From: Hygrocybe punicea
Taxonomy: Eukaryota; Basidiomycota; Agaricomycetes; Agaricales; Hygrophoraceae
Direction: 5' to 3'
Assembly (NCBI GenBank): GCA_963556145.1
Contig: OY744470.1
Coordinates: forward strand, 2,232,001-2,296,000
Length of the DNA: 64,000 nucleotides
Shown here: in pieces, positions 20,871 through 33,002 of the stretch
Layout of the letters: every line of letters begins with the position of its first letter
Position numbering within the stretch: the stretch's first letter is position 1
Position numbers and translations under genes: made by a program
The notes under the pieces: generated by a model
Database searches by the model: none
The model's input: the letters and a program-made list of their open reading frames with translations, nothing else
Told to the model about the DNA's origin: nothing

Positions 20871-23716
20871 GCCGTGGTTGTCGATTTGCCTGTCGCAAAT
20901 AACATTAGTAAAGTTAAGAAACAAAGGAAACTTACCTTGAGGAACACAACACAAATTGTGTTGTGTTCAATCCGCGTTGATGTTGCTGTGTCGCGTGAAA
21001 GCTACTACGGCCGGTCACATGATACCGTTTAACACGAAATGGTAAGTAAAGAAATATGAAAAACAAATGAAATAAATTCCTTAAAAATATCCGCGTTCGC
21101 GGTTTGGACGCGGTTTGGAGCCGTTCAGGAAATCCGGCCAGCCTCGAAACCCTGAACCGAACCCGCGGTCCGGTTCAGCATTTGGCTGAACTTAGACTGA
21201 ACCCCGGGTTCGGTTCGGGGTTTGAACCGGGTTCGGCTAGGTTCGGAACCGAACTACGGCAACACTATGACCGAGAGCCGCCAGCAACTTCAAGATGGAG
21301 AACGGGAACAACTACGATGCGGAATCGCACTAGCAACACTGCTAGTCCGAATGAATGAAGTTGTCGCCATAGCTTCAACCGCCAACCTTTCTGTTCGCGA
21401 GCCTGAGGGTAGGACTTTTACCACCACTACCCCAACATTCTTCGCAACGGTGAACCCCAGGGTGGTGAAGTTAAGGTCAGATCCAACCGATGCCCAGACA
21501 TTCAAAGGGACAAGTCCCTGTTTTATTCATCCAGAGCCAACTGGCATCGACCCGCGCGACCCTCTGCCCTACGTGAGAGAGACTTGGTAAGTAGCAGTGT
21601 CTCGATATCTCAATTTCTCATGATTTGTATTAGGACATCGCAAACATTTCAATCCCACGCAGCCTCCGTGATCGACCTTCTAAATGGAGTGGATCAGAAT
21701 AACGCAGACACCCTTGGTATCTTCACGTATGTCGCTGCGAAGTCCTATGAAAAGATGCTCTCGAGGTGGGAGAACCCAGAATATTCCGGCCCATTCTTCA
21801 AATGCCTTCTTGATATCTCACCATCCCGGGCCAGAGCCGAGGGTGCCGGTGGTCGTCTTTTTCCAGATCCACAGTCGATAAATACCTCTTCGGGGAAGCG
21901 CGACGCAGACTTCCTCAAATCGCTTTCGCAGCCTCTCAATGAACACTTCCTGAAACTTTCTAAACTCGGGATCCCGAACCTGATGAAGTTGGCGGTCGAA
22001 TACACGACCGATTCAGACCTTCCCCCCATTTACACTATGAACACATGCGAAGAAGTCCACCGATTACTATGCCATCTCCTCTGGTGCTATGATCGATCTC
22101 TTGCAGCACTTCACAAGTTCACAAATAAACCTTTGTCGGATAAGGAGGTAGATGATTTCGCAGCTGCCGTCCATTGTTTCACCACGTGTGCCCTTATGCT
22201 CCGGGACTTCGTTTATTCCTCTTTTCTCGAGGAACACATTTCTAGAATCCAGCCTACGGACCCTCGCACTGTGAATTGTCAAGTGGCGGATGGACATGTG
22301 GGAACGGGTGCCGGTGCAGGTGTGGGTACGGGGGTGGGTGCAAGTGCAGGTGTGGGTCCAAATGCGCATCGTGACGTCGATGGCGGTGGCAACGAGGATG
22401 AGGGTCGAGATGGGGATGAGGAGTTGGATCCGGACCTTCGGGATGTTCAACCTGGTACCATTCTTCCCAACAAGGAGCCGCTTTCCGTGTGCGGCTCGTA
22501 TGTGGAATGGTTGCGGCTTCAAGTGATCTACTTCGAGGCTCTCACCATCCTCATCGGTGTATTACACCCAATGGACCAACCCCTCTCAATTGTGATCATC
22601 GCCGCCGCACGTCCACTGAAGGCCTTACTTCCCTGGCAAGACATCGTCACAGAAGTCATGCTTAAAGCCAAATACTCGGAAATGGCCATCTCCGAAGCGT
22701 GCGCCCGACTAGGCCAGTTGATTCGACACAAACTAAAATTTACAGGGACACTGCATTGCGAGGCCATACTACTTAGCCTCATTCTAGCACAACGTTCCGG
22801 TGCCGAGAGCTTTGACATTGGGCTCCAGGTAAGTGATATTGTTATTTACTGCACATCTAACTAATTGATCCTTATTAGGACGTTCATAATACCATCAGCG
22901 TATCGAAAACATTATGCCCCATGTGCGCGGCTCTTTTTTCATTAATCGAGCCCCATTTCAACATCCTCGGCTCACATCAATTTCTTTTTGGTTGCGCCTT
23001 GCCTGAAATGCTGGACGACGCCGTGGTCAAGCGTATGGTTGAATTCTGCAAGACCCAGTTGCTTCGGTTCATTTCTGATCTTCTGGCACCTGGGTCACAG
23101 TCCCGTGTCCGTAGTTTATCAAATATGTCCCAGGCCATATCTGTATCTTCGAACAAGGCACGTAAGTCCCTTTTCGCCTTCAAACTGGAACTTTATTCTA
23201 GAATCACGACGAAAATGACATCCCAAACACCGTCTTCAATCACATGGTTTAAAGAGCTGTTGGACTCATTCAAGAATTTGTGAGGCCTGGCAGGATCATA
23301 GTCAGGTATGTCTGATCTTTTCCTTGTATCCCACCTCCTGCCAATTCAATAAATGGGGTCAACCGCTTAGCAGTTCTAGCACTTGGAGCCATCCACTGTC
23401 CCCGTTTCGTGCAGCATTCGCATGTCGTTCGCACCACATCCTGTCATCCACCTCCCAGTACTTTTCCAGTTGCTCGCGACACTTGGGGTTTCCGGGATGC
23501 TCGCACTAGAGATGGTCAGAATGGTAACGGTCACCTGTATGGGATACCGCGCATGGTCCCTTAATCGGTTGAATGCATGTGCCCGCTGCGCAGAGTGAGT
23601 CGTTCGCTTCATAATAGTGGTGCACGCAGAGCGACCTGCCGTCAAAAACGTAAAATGTCTGGTTCGGGAAAGGTTTCTGTAGAAGTATAAGATGAAAGAA
23701 CGCTACAAGGACATAC

Positions 23717-24337
23717 ATGACATTGATGGCAATTAAAGCATTCATGGGACGATTCTTGATCCTAAACCGCGTGGTACCCCTACTGGGACCCAAAAAAGGA
23801 GCTCTTCGTTTACGGGGCTATAGGCCTGCTAGCTTCATTTCTCTACTATCAATCCCCTCTAAGCTCATCCTCAAGCCTACCCCTAACATATACACAGAGA
23901 TGAGCCTCCGAAGTTGGGCTACTCCCATTGACGGTACCTCGAAAAATAAAAAAGGCAAACAACCACAAGCCAACACGCCAGCATCCCAATCCTCCAGAAC
24001 GACCAGATCCTCGTCCAATCAGGAAAACAGCGTCCCTGATACCACACCGGAGCTTGCGGAACCAGATACCCTACAACAAGCAGTCGACTTCCTCCTCGCT
24101 AAGTCCCTTCTCCCCCTGATCATGACTACAGTATATCCACCCTCACCGGAATACTCTGACAAATAGCCGCCTCGGACAGTGTCGTCGCCATCCCTCCTCA
24201 ATGATCCCAGAGGCATCCAAGAGCTTATCAAATTCGTACGAAGCACAGGGAGACTAAAAGACTCATTTGGTGATCTCTCCTCTCCCACACTCACATAACT
24301 AACCTACTCCAACGCAGTATGCCTCCTCCCTTCACCC
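23717..24337 (+). CDS. Hypothetical ORF, low-complexity, interrupted downstream
   Basis: The frame from 23717, or from the better-placed ATG at about 23900 (reading MSLRSWATPIDG), runs to 24166. It is rich in Lys, Ser, Thr and Pro and then has a segment rich in Leu/Ala (about residues 115-140). A further coding-like stretch (about 24175-24297) in another frame includes GIQELIKFVRSTGRLKDSF. The DNA downstream is broken by a 106-bp duplication that encloses a foreign gene fragment. It may be a gag-like remnant; no family is recognised. Confidence 0.3.
24232..24337. repeat. Left 106-bp direct repeat
   Basis: Begins ATTCGTACGAAG and ends CCTTCACCC; repeated with a few substitutions at 24984-25089. 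The pair encloses the duplicated deaminase fragment. Confidence 0.9.
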
Positions 24338-24983
24338 GCGAGCCTGAGGGTAGTACTTTTACCGCCACTACTCCAACATTCTTCGCAACGGTGAACCCCA
24401 GGATCGTGAAGTTAAGGCCAGACACATCCGATGCCCAGACATTCAAAGGGAAAAGTCCCTGTTTTATTCATCCAGAGCCAACTGGCATCGACCCGCGCGA
24501 CCCTTTGCCCTACGTGAGAGAGACTTGGTAAGTAGCAGTGTCTCGATATCTCAATTTCTCATGATTTGTATTAGGACATCGCAAACATTTCAATCCCACG
24601 CAGCCTCCGTGATCGACCTTCTAAATGGAGTGGATCAGAATAACGCAGACACCCTTGGTATCTTCACGTATGTCGCTGCGAAGTCCTATGAAAAGATGCT
24701 CTCGAGGTGGGAGAACCCAGAATATTCCGGCCCATTCTTCAAATGCCTTCTTGATATCTCACCATCCCAGGCCAGAGCCGAGGGTGCCGGTGGTCGTCTT
24801 TTTCCAGATCCACAGTCGATAAATACCTCTTCGGGGAAGCGCGACGCAGACTTCCTCAAATCGCTTTCGCAGCCTCTCAATGAACACTTCCTGAAACTTT
24901 CTAAACTCGGGATCCCGAACCTGATGAAGTTGGCGGTCGAATATACGACCGATTCAGACCTTCCCCCCATTTACACTATGAAC
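24338..24983 (+). pseudogene. Partial duplicate of the OTT_1508-type deaminase gene
   Basis: These 646 bp correspond one-to-one to 21397-22042 of the deaminase gene, including the 47-bp intron, so copying was at DNA level. It holds the N-terminal-middle part only; the HCE and CPMC motifs are absent. Substitutions are few. It joins flanking DNA abruptly on both sides, within the frame, and reads into a stop shortly after the right junction (about 25023). No promoter of its own is recognised. Confidence 0.88.
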
Positions 24984-25089
24984 ATTCGTACGAAGCACAG
25001 GGAGACTAAAAGACTCATTCGGTGATCTCTCCTCTCCCACACTCACATAGCTAACCTACTCCAACGCAGTACGCCTCCTCCCTTCACCC
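24984..25089. repeat. Right 106-bp direct repeat
   Basis: Second copy of the 24232-24337 sequence, same orientation and same length; continues into DNA that was probably contiguous with the left copy before the insertion. Confidence 0.9.
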
Positions 25090-26690
25090 TCCGATCACCC
25101 ACGCTGGGACACCTCCCCGCCACACCTACGCATGAGCAATCTCGACCCCCTCAACTTAGTCTCACACCCGGCAATCGACCCTCAACCCACACAACTTCTC
25201 ACCCTCAAGTTCTCATTCGGATCCCCCTCTTCCGCTTCTCCTCCCTGTGACAGCCCCCCTCCGTGCATGTCCGCTCAGGCAGCCAGGCACTTAGCTGGTC
25301 TAGACCACCCGTTTATCCACCACACCAGTCTCAGACAATGGGCCCCCTCGTACGTCAGGTCAGGCGATTAAAACAGCATGGATATGCTGGAGCCACGGGG
25401 GACTTACTCCGTCGTGGTTGCACTCGCAAACCAGAGGCACAGGTTCCGGGAAGGTTCCCGTTTCGTATATACTTCGCCCTTGTATGTAAGAGGGACAATA
25501 ATATGACTCAAAAAAAAAGCATTCATGATGATATTGACCTTAACGAATCCACGCACACTATTTGTCCAACAGTTATCATGGATGATTAAGTCAGAAATCA
25601 AATCAATTTTCAACATTTCCCGCCAGTTAAAGTAAGTATGTTAAATATGCTTCACATCATACCGTGAAACATCAACGACAATTTCACCAAGATTGCGCTT
25701 CTGCAGGCAATCATTTTTTTGTCGCTGGTGAAGAAATAGAGAGTACGTCGAATTCATTTTTTCTTATGAGCGACTTGTGAATGACAGCGGTAATCCCTCC
25801 CCGCCGCCTCGACTTTCGGGCAAGGACGCCCTCACGAGTCGGATATCACCCATCGATTCCTCCCTCCCAACCCCGCTCTCATCTATAAGAAGCCACTACC
25901 GAGTATGTCATCAGCATTCCGTTCTAAAACCCAGCCACTCGGCGATGAGTGATGCATGAGCGCAAGTCCCGAAACAAGTAGCCATGTGGTCAGGACCACC
26001 AAGGAGGATTTCGATAGCAAGGGCATGGGTGTAGGAGGACGTATCTTGGGCGATGGAGGGAAGAAGTGCTTGAGGGAAAGTGCGTGTGAAGTGCGAGGTG
26101 GGGATCGAGAGAGGGAGGGAACCGGAGATGACTTCCACCAGCCCCAGGCGTGCTGGTTGAAAGTGAAGGTGAAAATTGGAGATTAAATGGTTATTGGACG
26201 ACTTACCTGAGCTGCCCCGCTGATAGATTTTATTCTGGTTAGGTCTGTTTCCTCATCTCAGCATAGCTGTCTCGGTGATCCTTTCCCAAAAGACCCTTAG
26301 TGATGGACTCCAGTCGGCTCATATCTCATCGGCACCAAGCGACTGTTTCCAAGCACAAATGACGTGCAGAGTGTACAAGTTGGTGTGAACGATGCAACTT
26401 TTTTGGTACTGTGTTTTGTACGCAGGCACAAACGATGCACAGGTATATTCAACCAAGTCAACACTGACCACACTTGACCCTCAACCGTCACATCCCACCG
26501 CTCGCTCACCACCAACACCTTCCCTCGCTCAGTTTTTACAACTGTGAACTCGTTACCATCGCTCTGGCGCCGACGACAACTGTTGCCAACCTTCGATGCA
26601 GTAAGACCATTGCTCACGGTCCTCGGCCCAGATAAAAGCGGCTGAAGTAAAAAATCTTTGTTACGTGTAAGCGATCATTTCCTGAATCCA
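25090..26690. other. Intergenic, no convincing gene
   Basis: Only short open frames. About 25640-25720 and 28225-28300 share a stretch (CACATCATACCG...TTTCACCAAGA), so both contain remnants of one dispersed repeat. A minus-strand open frame at 26297-26617 has normal codon composition but no recognisable motif. Confidence 0.4.
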
Positions 26691-26691
26691 T

Positions 26692-27118
26692 CCGCGGACT
26701 TACAGCAGTTTTCAGGGAGGGATATCATCGCGGCCACCGACACCACACGATCCGTGGCTACTCGTTCCTGGACTGGATGAGTTTGACGGTCCATTTAGCG
26801 GACCAGAAGGGTTTTAGTAACCCAGCCGACGAAATATTTATCTATGGGGCGAGGGAAGTCGAGAAGTGGAGTGAGCTAAAAAAACCTGGCCTACGACATC
26901 GATTCCGGGAGGAATGTTTTGCGAAGGTCAGTCTCTCATGTTTCAATTATCATCATGCTAAACTTCGTTGTAGGTCAACCGCTAATTTTTTTCTTTACTG
27001 GCATTCATGTACACTGTAGATATTCCGGAACTCAAGCACTGGACGCGATAACGAATGGCAATTGATATTCCCACTCAGAGATAAAATCATTGGGTCTCCG
27101 TTCAAGACAAGTTCGTAA
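26692..27118 (+). CDS. Hypothetical partial gene
   Basis: The frame from before 26700 through 26926 reads HLADQKGFSNPADEIFIYG and FREECFAK, then a probable intron (27018 acceptor TGTAG), then IFRNSSTGRDNEWQLIFPL and a stop at about 27118. Coding character is good but neither the start nor a domain can be named. Confidence 0.3.
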
Positions 27119-28480
27119 CGGCGCAAAGCGCTCGCATCTCAGTACGAGCAATCAAGAAAGTAAACTATCTGGTAAGGAAATATAAGACACTCTGCAGAGC
27201 GAGTAAAATGACAGCGACAAAGGAGTTGCCAGACATTGTGGAAATTGTCACTGACGACGGCGAATATGTTCTCTTCTGGTCAAACCACCTTGGCGTACCA
27301 CCTGCTCTATCGTGGTGCTCTCTCTCTCCCAGACTCCAATCTCCTCCTGGACGGTCTCACCTTTTCAGCCCCAAGCGCTGGCCTCAATCTCCTCCAGAAC
27401 CCACTCGCCCTCGCCCTTGAGAGTATGCGCGGCCGACCTTGTCTGTCTTTTGTACGCGTCGAGAAGATGCAGGATCTCTGGATGGATTTCAGTGGGGACG
27501 TTCGCATGTAAGCCCGCCCTCGTTGTCTTCTTCCCCGTCATCTTCAAGTTGTGTGTTCTTCATCTTTGTAGTCCGAGTCGTCGTTGTGGTCGAAGTTACT
27601 TATTACAACTTGAAGTACTTTATTTAGCTTTGGCCACGGACTGACGCTGTCTTCAATTTAGGTCAGGAACTTCAAGCCAGGACAGCGACACTTGCGGTTG
27701 TGCGGTGCAACCACGACCTTACCGCACAGCTAACAGAGCGGAAAGAACGGCTCAGCTAGTTGATCCAATTTATCAACGATAATGCTGTGTTAACCAAGGT
27801 TCCGATTATTTTGTTCGAATTCATTATGCTCTGCTGATCGTTTGGGCCGTAGATCTCACCAAGGAGTAGGCAACCGACGCAGATGCAATGGGTCCCATGA
27901 GGCCCGTCACAGATCCAAGCGGCTTTAGCGTTCTGAGGCCTGAAGCTTGCTGACCGCAACTCCATTATTTTTGAGTGGGTCATGTCGAAAAGTATCGGAT
28001 TCTATTTAATTATAGCCGTTAGTCTTTGCTTTCAAATAGTTGGGACTGGGTTTTTCTTCGCTTGCTAATAGAACGTAGGCCATGAAATATTTTCATCGGT
28101 GAAAGAGGGACTTGTTGGCGTTTCTGACTCATTTCTTTTTTGCGGGCGATTGGATTGGGCAGACCGAGTGCGGGGGCTTGTAGCACACAACGCCATGTCA
28201 AATATAATCAATGAAAGGTACTTTTACAAACAATAAATCCATTCAACGTCGCGCCACATCATACCGCGAAAAATCGACGGTGATTTCACCAAGAGTATCC
28301 ACACGAATGCGAACGCGGTGGTTGCCCTTGCAGCAGAATGAGCATCGGAATTGGCTATCATACAAAAAACTCACCCGATTCACGGCCTGGACGTAAGTCC
28401 CCGTTTGCCATGCAGCTCCGTAGTGGACTTGGACGGACTGTCCTCGCTGTCACGGTCGACGTCAGCACACGCGTATCAGA
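27119..28480. other. Intergenic, scattered coding-like fragments
   Basis: Plus-strand frames at 27208-27420 and 27265-27511 overlap and both look partly coding (the latter begins MFSSGQTTLAYHL); a frameshifted remnant is likely. Nothing else is recognised. Confidence 0.3.
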
Positions 28481-28489
28481 AGGCCTCGA

Positions 28490-29010
28490 TCACATACCAG
28501 GAAACGATTGTCGGCCACAGAACGTCGAGCGGCGGCCGCAAGTCGAGCCGACCTTGTGGGCTAGGAGGCCGCTATTGAATAAATATATGAATATAACAAA
28601 AAGACTCACTTTAGAATTCGATTTTGCCATTTGGTGGCGATGGAGGGCAGGTCTCGTGTTATGAGGTGGAAGTAGAGGATGAGGAGGGTGAACCAGCGGC
28701 AGCAGGCCTGGTGCACAGTGACAAAGGCGACGCAGGTGACGCAGGGAATGTGGAGGGTCGTCCATGGCGATGCCATCGTCTCCGTCGTCATCGAAATACC
28801 GCTGCCCCAACCGTCAGCACCATCACATATGTCCCCCTGCTTTTTATTTCCTTATTTCACTTTTCTCTCTGCGTATATTACACTATGTACAGTATCTAGA
28901 AGAATAACTAGTTGATATATATAACACTTTAGAAGGCGGCGGGATAGTGAGAAAAGTCGAGCTGGAGGCGTTCCTGACAACAGGCAGCTGTCGGGACAGC
29001 GGCAGAAAGA
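28490..29010. repeat. Diverged relative of the foldback element
   Basis: On the minus strand, ACCCTCCACATTCCCTGC...GTCACTGTGCACCAGG...CTGCCGCTGG follows the same order as the GACTCTCCACATCGCCC...GTCGCTGTGCGCCCGG...CCGCCGCTGG block of the 2892-6019 element. The plus strand then has the same T-rich stretch, TATA-rich stretch and GGCGGGATAGTGA motif as the foldback arm. Only one arm is seen and similarity is low. Confidence 0.45.
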
Positions 29011-29078
29011 TTCGAAACAATGCCGCTATATATAATCATATATAATTATATATAATTCGGAAAGGAGGTTTTTCTTGA

Positions 29079-29462
29079 TCGTATATTGTATGGTCAAGGT
29101 TCTACAAGACTGATAAAAAATGGTATTTCACAGGAATAATTAAATATTTATCAGAATGACTTATATTGTGTGGCTAAGCTTCTACAAGACTGTAAAAAAT
29201 GGTATTTAACAGGAATAATTAAATGTTCATCAGAATGGCTTATATTGTATGGCCAAGCTTCTATAAGACCGTGAAAAAATGGTATTTCACAGGAATAATT
29301 AAATGCCCATCACAATGGCTTATATTATATGGCCGAGCCTCTATAAGACTTTGAAAAAATGGTATTTAACAGGAATAATTAAATGCTCATCAGAATGGCT
29401 TATATTGCATGGCCAAGCTTCTATAAGACTGTGAAAAAATGGGATTGCAGCGGAATAATTAC
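29079..29462. repeat. Tandem array, about 4.8 copies of an 80-bp AT-rich unit
   Basis: The block GGCTTATATTGTATGGCCAAG...GTATTTCACAGGAATAATTAAATG recurs with an 80-bp period (e.g. GGCT at 29237, 29317 and 29397). A run of TATATAATTATATATAA precedes it at about 29030-29060. Confidence 0.85.
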
Positions 29463-29559
29463 GTGTATATTGTAGCCCCTTATATACAGCAATCAATTTC
29501 CACAAATCTGAGTGCAAGTGATCAACCATCGCAATAATTATATTGTACTTGAATGCATT

Positions 29560-30170
29560 TATTTGCCTAGATAAGACATTGCAAACGGCTGCAAGTCTGC
29601 TTATCAATTCTCAACTCCGCCTGGATATACCGGCGCCTCCCCGATTTCCCGATGTGTGTGCACTGCATGACAGAAATTTGCTTGACAACGATGACCGTCA
29701 ACGCCAGGCGGGTAGTCACGGCGCCCCGTCGCCACTCATTACTACTTTTCTTCCCTGTTCGTCTCACATCCAAGGCATACAAAGCAAATCTTTCCACCAG
29801 GGTGCATATATCGTGCATAACGATTGTTCTAGAGTCTAGACACACCGTGACACAACCAACTATCAGCCTGACTCAGAGACTGCTCAAATTGTCTCGCATT
29901 CAAGCCCCGTGTATCAGCATCCTTTCTGCCAGTGCATCATAGGACCCGCAGTGCCTTATCTTCGGGTTTTTGCCGCCGCCCCACAATCCGCAAGAGATCT
30001 TTAAAAAAAAAAATGCTGATACCACGTACATTCGTCAGCTTACCGAAGGCCCCCCCAACAGGTCGCTCTATCTCCCAGGACCAGACCACCGGATCTTGTG
30101 GTGGACGGCGCTCAGTCGGATCATAGCCATAAGGGTAGTTGCGCACCAATGATAGATAATAGTTCAAGTA
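29560..30170 (-). CDS. Hypothetical multi-exon gene downstream of PAL
   Basis: The exon at about 30040-30167 reads NYPYGYDPTERRPPQDP, VVWSWEIERP and VGGAFGKLTN and ends at a GTACGT donor. Possible further exons lie at 29567-29845. The proline/aromatic-rich exon looks genuinely coding, but the rest of the model is unclear and no family is recognised. It lies about 150 bp after the PAL stop on the same strand. Confidence 0.3.
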
Positions 30171-30321
30171 ATCACCAGTTCCATTTCCCCTCGGCTACCA
30201 ATCTAATGGAGACCGTGTCAAAAAATGTGTTACATTGAATGTGGATTGGTTGCGTGTTAGAAAACAAGTACAACGTAATGAACGATGCTCTAATAATGCC
30301 AAGTTGAAGAAACGTCCCAAG

Positions 30322-33002
30322 TCACGTAAATAGACGAACAACAACTGCTTGCATCTTTCCATCGCGGATAGCCTACAAGGCAAGAATAATGGTTTCTCGA
30401 TTCACAAAAAGGGTGTTACGTTTACGTACCTCGTGTATGAGCGAGATGTTCTGTCCAACCGTAACGTCATCCACCCCCAATCCGCTCGCAAACCTAGAAT
30501 AGTTCTCCGAACCGTGCATCCGAATCCCGAGCGAGACTCGCACGAATTCATATATAGGCTTGGTCTTGTTCAGACAAACGCTCGCAGGTGCCGCGCCCCT
30601 CGATCCGGACAAGTACTGCCGGCGCAGCGTATCCAGCAGCACAGTGGCTCGTGACGCTACTCTCGCGCGAAAATCAGGGATGGCTGGAAGGGCAGCAAGC
30701 GCGGGACCCGCAGACATGGATACCGGTCCTGTGAAGAAGTCGACGAGGGTGGTCGTGCTCGATGCCGCGACTTTTTCCATGCGATCGGCAGCATCCATCG
30801 TGCTTGTTGACTCGAACGAGTCTTGCATGACCTTGGTGACCCTCTCTGCGAGGCGGTTGAGCTCAAGCTTAGAGAGGGTCGAACCAAAAGTGTGGTCGAG
30901 TTCTTGGTAGGCAATGTCTTTCAGACCTGCGATAAATTCCCCTTGAAGGGCTCGTAAATCCAACGCTGGGATTCACGATTGAATGAGAAATGATTCAGAT
31001 GTCATGGACACGAGGAGTACCTTGACAGAGAACGTAGAGATACGAAGCCGTCAACATTGACAGAACGTCGGTGGCGTTAATCGTTGCACGAGCAGAGATC
31101 AAGGCCAGGGAGCTACCGTCATCATTTCAGCAGATACAATACACCACGACCCCCCAACGTACTTTATAGCTTGGTTATGCATTTCAGCGGATTGAATATG
31201 GGTCGAGACGGGATTTGCGAGGTAACCAAGTTCCCCTACATACGCAGCAGTGGCAATGTCAATTCCTTTAGCATGATAGTTTAGCGACGGATCGGTTGCT
31301 GCAAGTGAGGGAGGCAAGCCACGGTTCATGGAGGTGTTCACCAGCTCTGTAGACTGTGCGAAAAGGAGTTTGCCGATATGATGCAGCGCGAGGCGCGTCT
31401 TCTCCATCGCATTGGTGACAGCCATAGCTTGGAAGTTTCCGCCGTGATGAATCACACCAGCCTCGCCGTCAATGAGTGGATTATCAGTTGCTGTGGTATG
31501 GTACAGATATCATTAAACTAGTAATCAGGACAAACAAGTTACGTACTTGAGTTGCATTCTTGAGTGATTGTGGTAAATGCCGAAAGAATGTCTTCGATCT
31601 GGGGACCCAGGAACTGTGGAGCCGTGCGCAACGGATAACGGTCTTGTCGAAGGCTTCCTTGATCGTCTTCAATGCTGACTTCTTCCTCGTGCGTCTTGGC
31701 GAATTTGCTGCCTTCAAGGAGGTCCCAGATGTTGCGAGCCGCCTCAATCTATCGACAGTGATGAAAGGAAAACAGTTTAAAAAACAAGTTATTCACGGTC
31801 AGTTCGAAGCTAATCTTACTTGACCGGGGTGTGGACGTGCGACTGCATGGATGAATTTATCATACGAACCACGAGTTCCAAGCAGCGCTTCTGTTCCCAT
31901 CGCCGTGCAAACATGAGCGAGAAGAGCGAGGTGAACAGCGTCGTTCAGCACAAGGGCGGCCACAGACGCAGAAAAAGCAGTCCCATTGAGAATGCCAAGA
32001 TGTTCCTTGGACTGTAGTGGAAGGGGTTCAATTCCGCGCGCAAGGAGCGCCTCGCGTGAGGAGAATATCTGGCGTGAGCCAAAAGCAGCGGGCCCGGCGA
32101 ACACTTGAATTGATGGATTACCTATCAATGTGCCAGCGATATACGAGAGTGGAGATAGGTCTGTGGGAACCAAGACAGCGTATTGAAGAAAGCATAGCAC
32201 TCAAAATAAACGAAACAAACCTCCAGAAGCGGATATGCTACCACGGAGAGGAACGACGGGGGTGACATTTGCGCGTAAAAGTTCCGACATTTTCTCTATG
32301 AGCCGTAACCTAACACCAGAGTGTCCACGGATGAGGGAGTTCATACGAATCAGGATAGCGCCTCGGACCCAAGACTCTGGCATGCTTGTCGAACTAAGCG
32401 GATCGAGTAACGGCAAGACCTTTGGAGCCTCTGTTGAAGTCGGTAATATACCAATGTGCTGATGCTGGAGGAGAGCAGATCCAAGTGCGAGGGTGTCGTC
32501 CGTCCGGGTGTCGGCTTGGTAGTACGGACGATGTTAGTTGTCGGCATCAACGGTTGCATCAGAGGCCGACTTGCCGCTTCCACCAAAGCCAGTGCTGAGA
32601 CCGTAGACACTGGTCCCGGCGACGACTTTGTCCACTATCACCTTGCGGCTCTTTGAGACACGCTCTGCGATTGCAGGAGACGTGTCTAATTCGACGGAAG
32701 CGTTGTAGCGTGCAACCGCAGTGACTGCAGCGATGGAAAGGGAATGTCCGTCGACCTTGACACATTTCCCAGTCCTTGGATGAGGGTGAGCGTTGAAACA
32801 GCCCCTAAATATTTCAGGATGCGTACCTGTAACTTTCGAGCTCATTATATGCGTCTATAAACTGGGCCAGCATTGTTGAAGGATAGGTCGTCGTCGCGGC
32901 TGGTTTCTCGGTCGGGCCCACAGGGCCGTGTCTGGGGTTGACGAGTCTGCCCGACGAAGACCGTTTCAGAGAGCCGTTGGGATAATCACCGAGAATATGC
33001 AT
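30322..33002 (-). CDS. PAL: Phenylalanine ammonia-lyase, copy B (intact-looking)
   Basis: Converts L-phenylalanine to trans-cinnamate and ammonia; a cytosolic homotetramer in known fungal enzymes. Nine exons can be followed from ATG 33002 to TGA at 30322-30324. In order they carry: [29 protein letters not shown] and [10 protein letters not shown] (loop with the catalytic Tyr); [65 protein letters not shown] and [17 protein letters not shown]; and a long C-terminal exon, closing with AIRDGKM. The ASG triad that forms the MIO electrophile is present and is separated from the following Asp by an intron. One intron probably uses a GC donor (GCAAGT, after GFGGS). No stop or frameshift was seen along the chain. 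Copy A at 1-2084 is its decayed paralogue. Confidence 0.9.

Larger units (their letters stand above)
20066..21267 (-). mobile_element. Non-autonomous hAT-like element (1202 bp) with triplet repeats
   Basis: Terminal inverted repeats TAGTGTTGCCGAAGTTC / TAGTGTTGCCGTAGTTC, flanked by the exact 8-bp TSD TGACCGAG (20058-20065 and 21268-21275). Subterminal DNA is full of GGTTCGG/CCGAACC motifs. Read on the minus strand it has a plausible 46-bp intron (20890-20935, GTAAGT...GACAG), then a long CAG/GCC triplet stretch (20299-20870), then a palindrome at 20220-20272. TAGNG ends and an 8-bp TSD fit hAT. No transposase. The element at 47686-49050 has the same ends. Confidence 0.88.
19877..23283 (+). 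pseudogene. OTT_1508-type deaminase-like gene, interrupted by a transposon
   Basis: Exon 1 starts at ATG 19877 (CACCATG) and includes four copies of a 21-bp Ala/Thr/Ser-coding repeat (about 19948-20020). It is cut at 20065 by an 8-bp-TSD element; the same frame resumes at 21276. Exons then end at 21586, run 21634-22828 and 22879-23283 (TGA), all with GTAAGT donors. The C-terminal region has HCE in TGTLHCEAILL (about 22750) and, after the last intron, CPMC (about 22916-22927). Together these form the HxE/CxxC zinc-deaminase signature of the OTT_1508 family, which is expanded in fungi. An acidic Gly/Val-rich low-complexity loop lies at 22290-22430. The substrate of fungal members is unknown; some deaminase-superfamily relatives are toxins or effectors. 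As it stands the insertion puts a TAG right after the first TSD. Confidence 0.75.

Noticed and set aside
20040..20954. Long open frames (up to 304 codons) across the CTG/CAG array on both strands
   Set aside because: All frames are open because the DNA is a triplet repeat inside a non-autonomous transposon; no single frame shows protein-level conservation.
29079..29462. 80-bp array as CRISPR or tRNA cluster
   Set aside because: Whole unit is repeated with no spacer structure and no tRNA fold.
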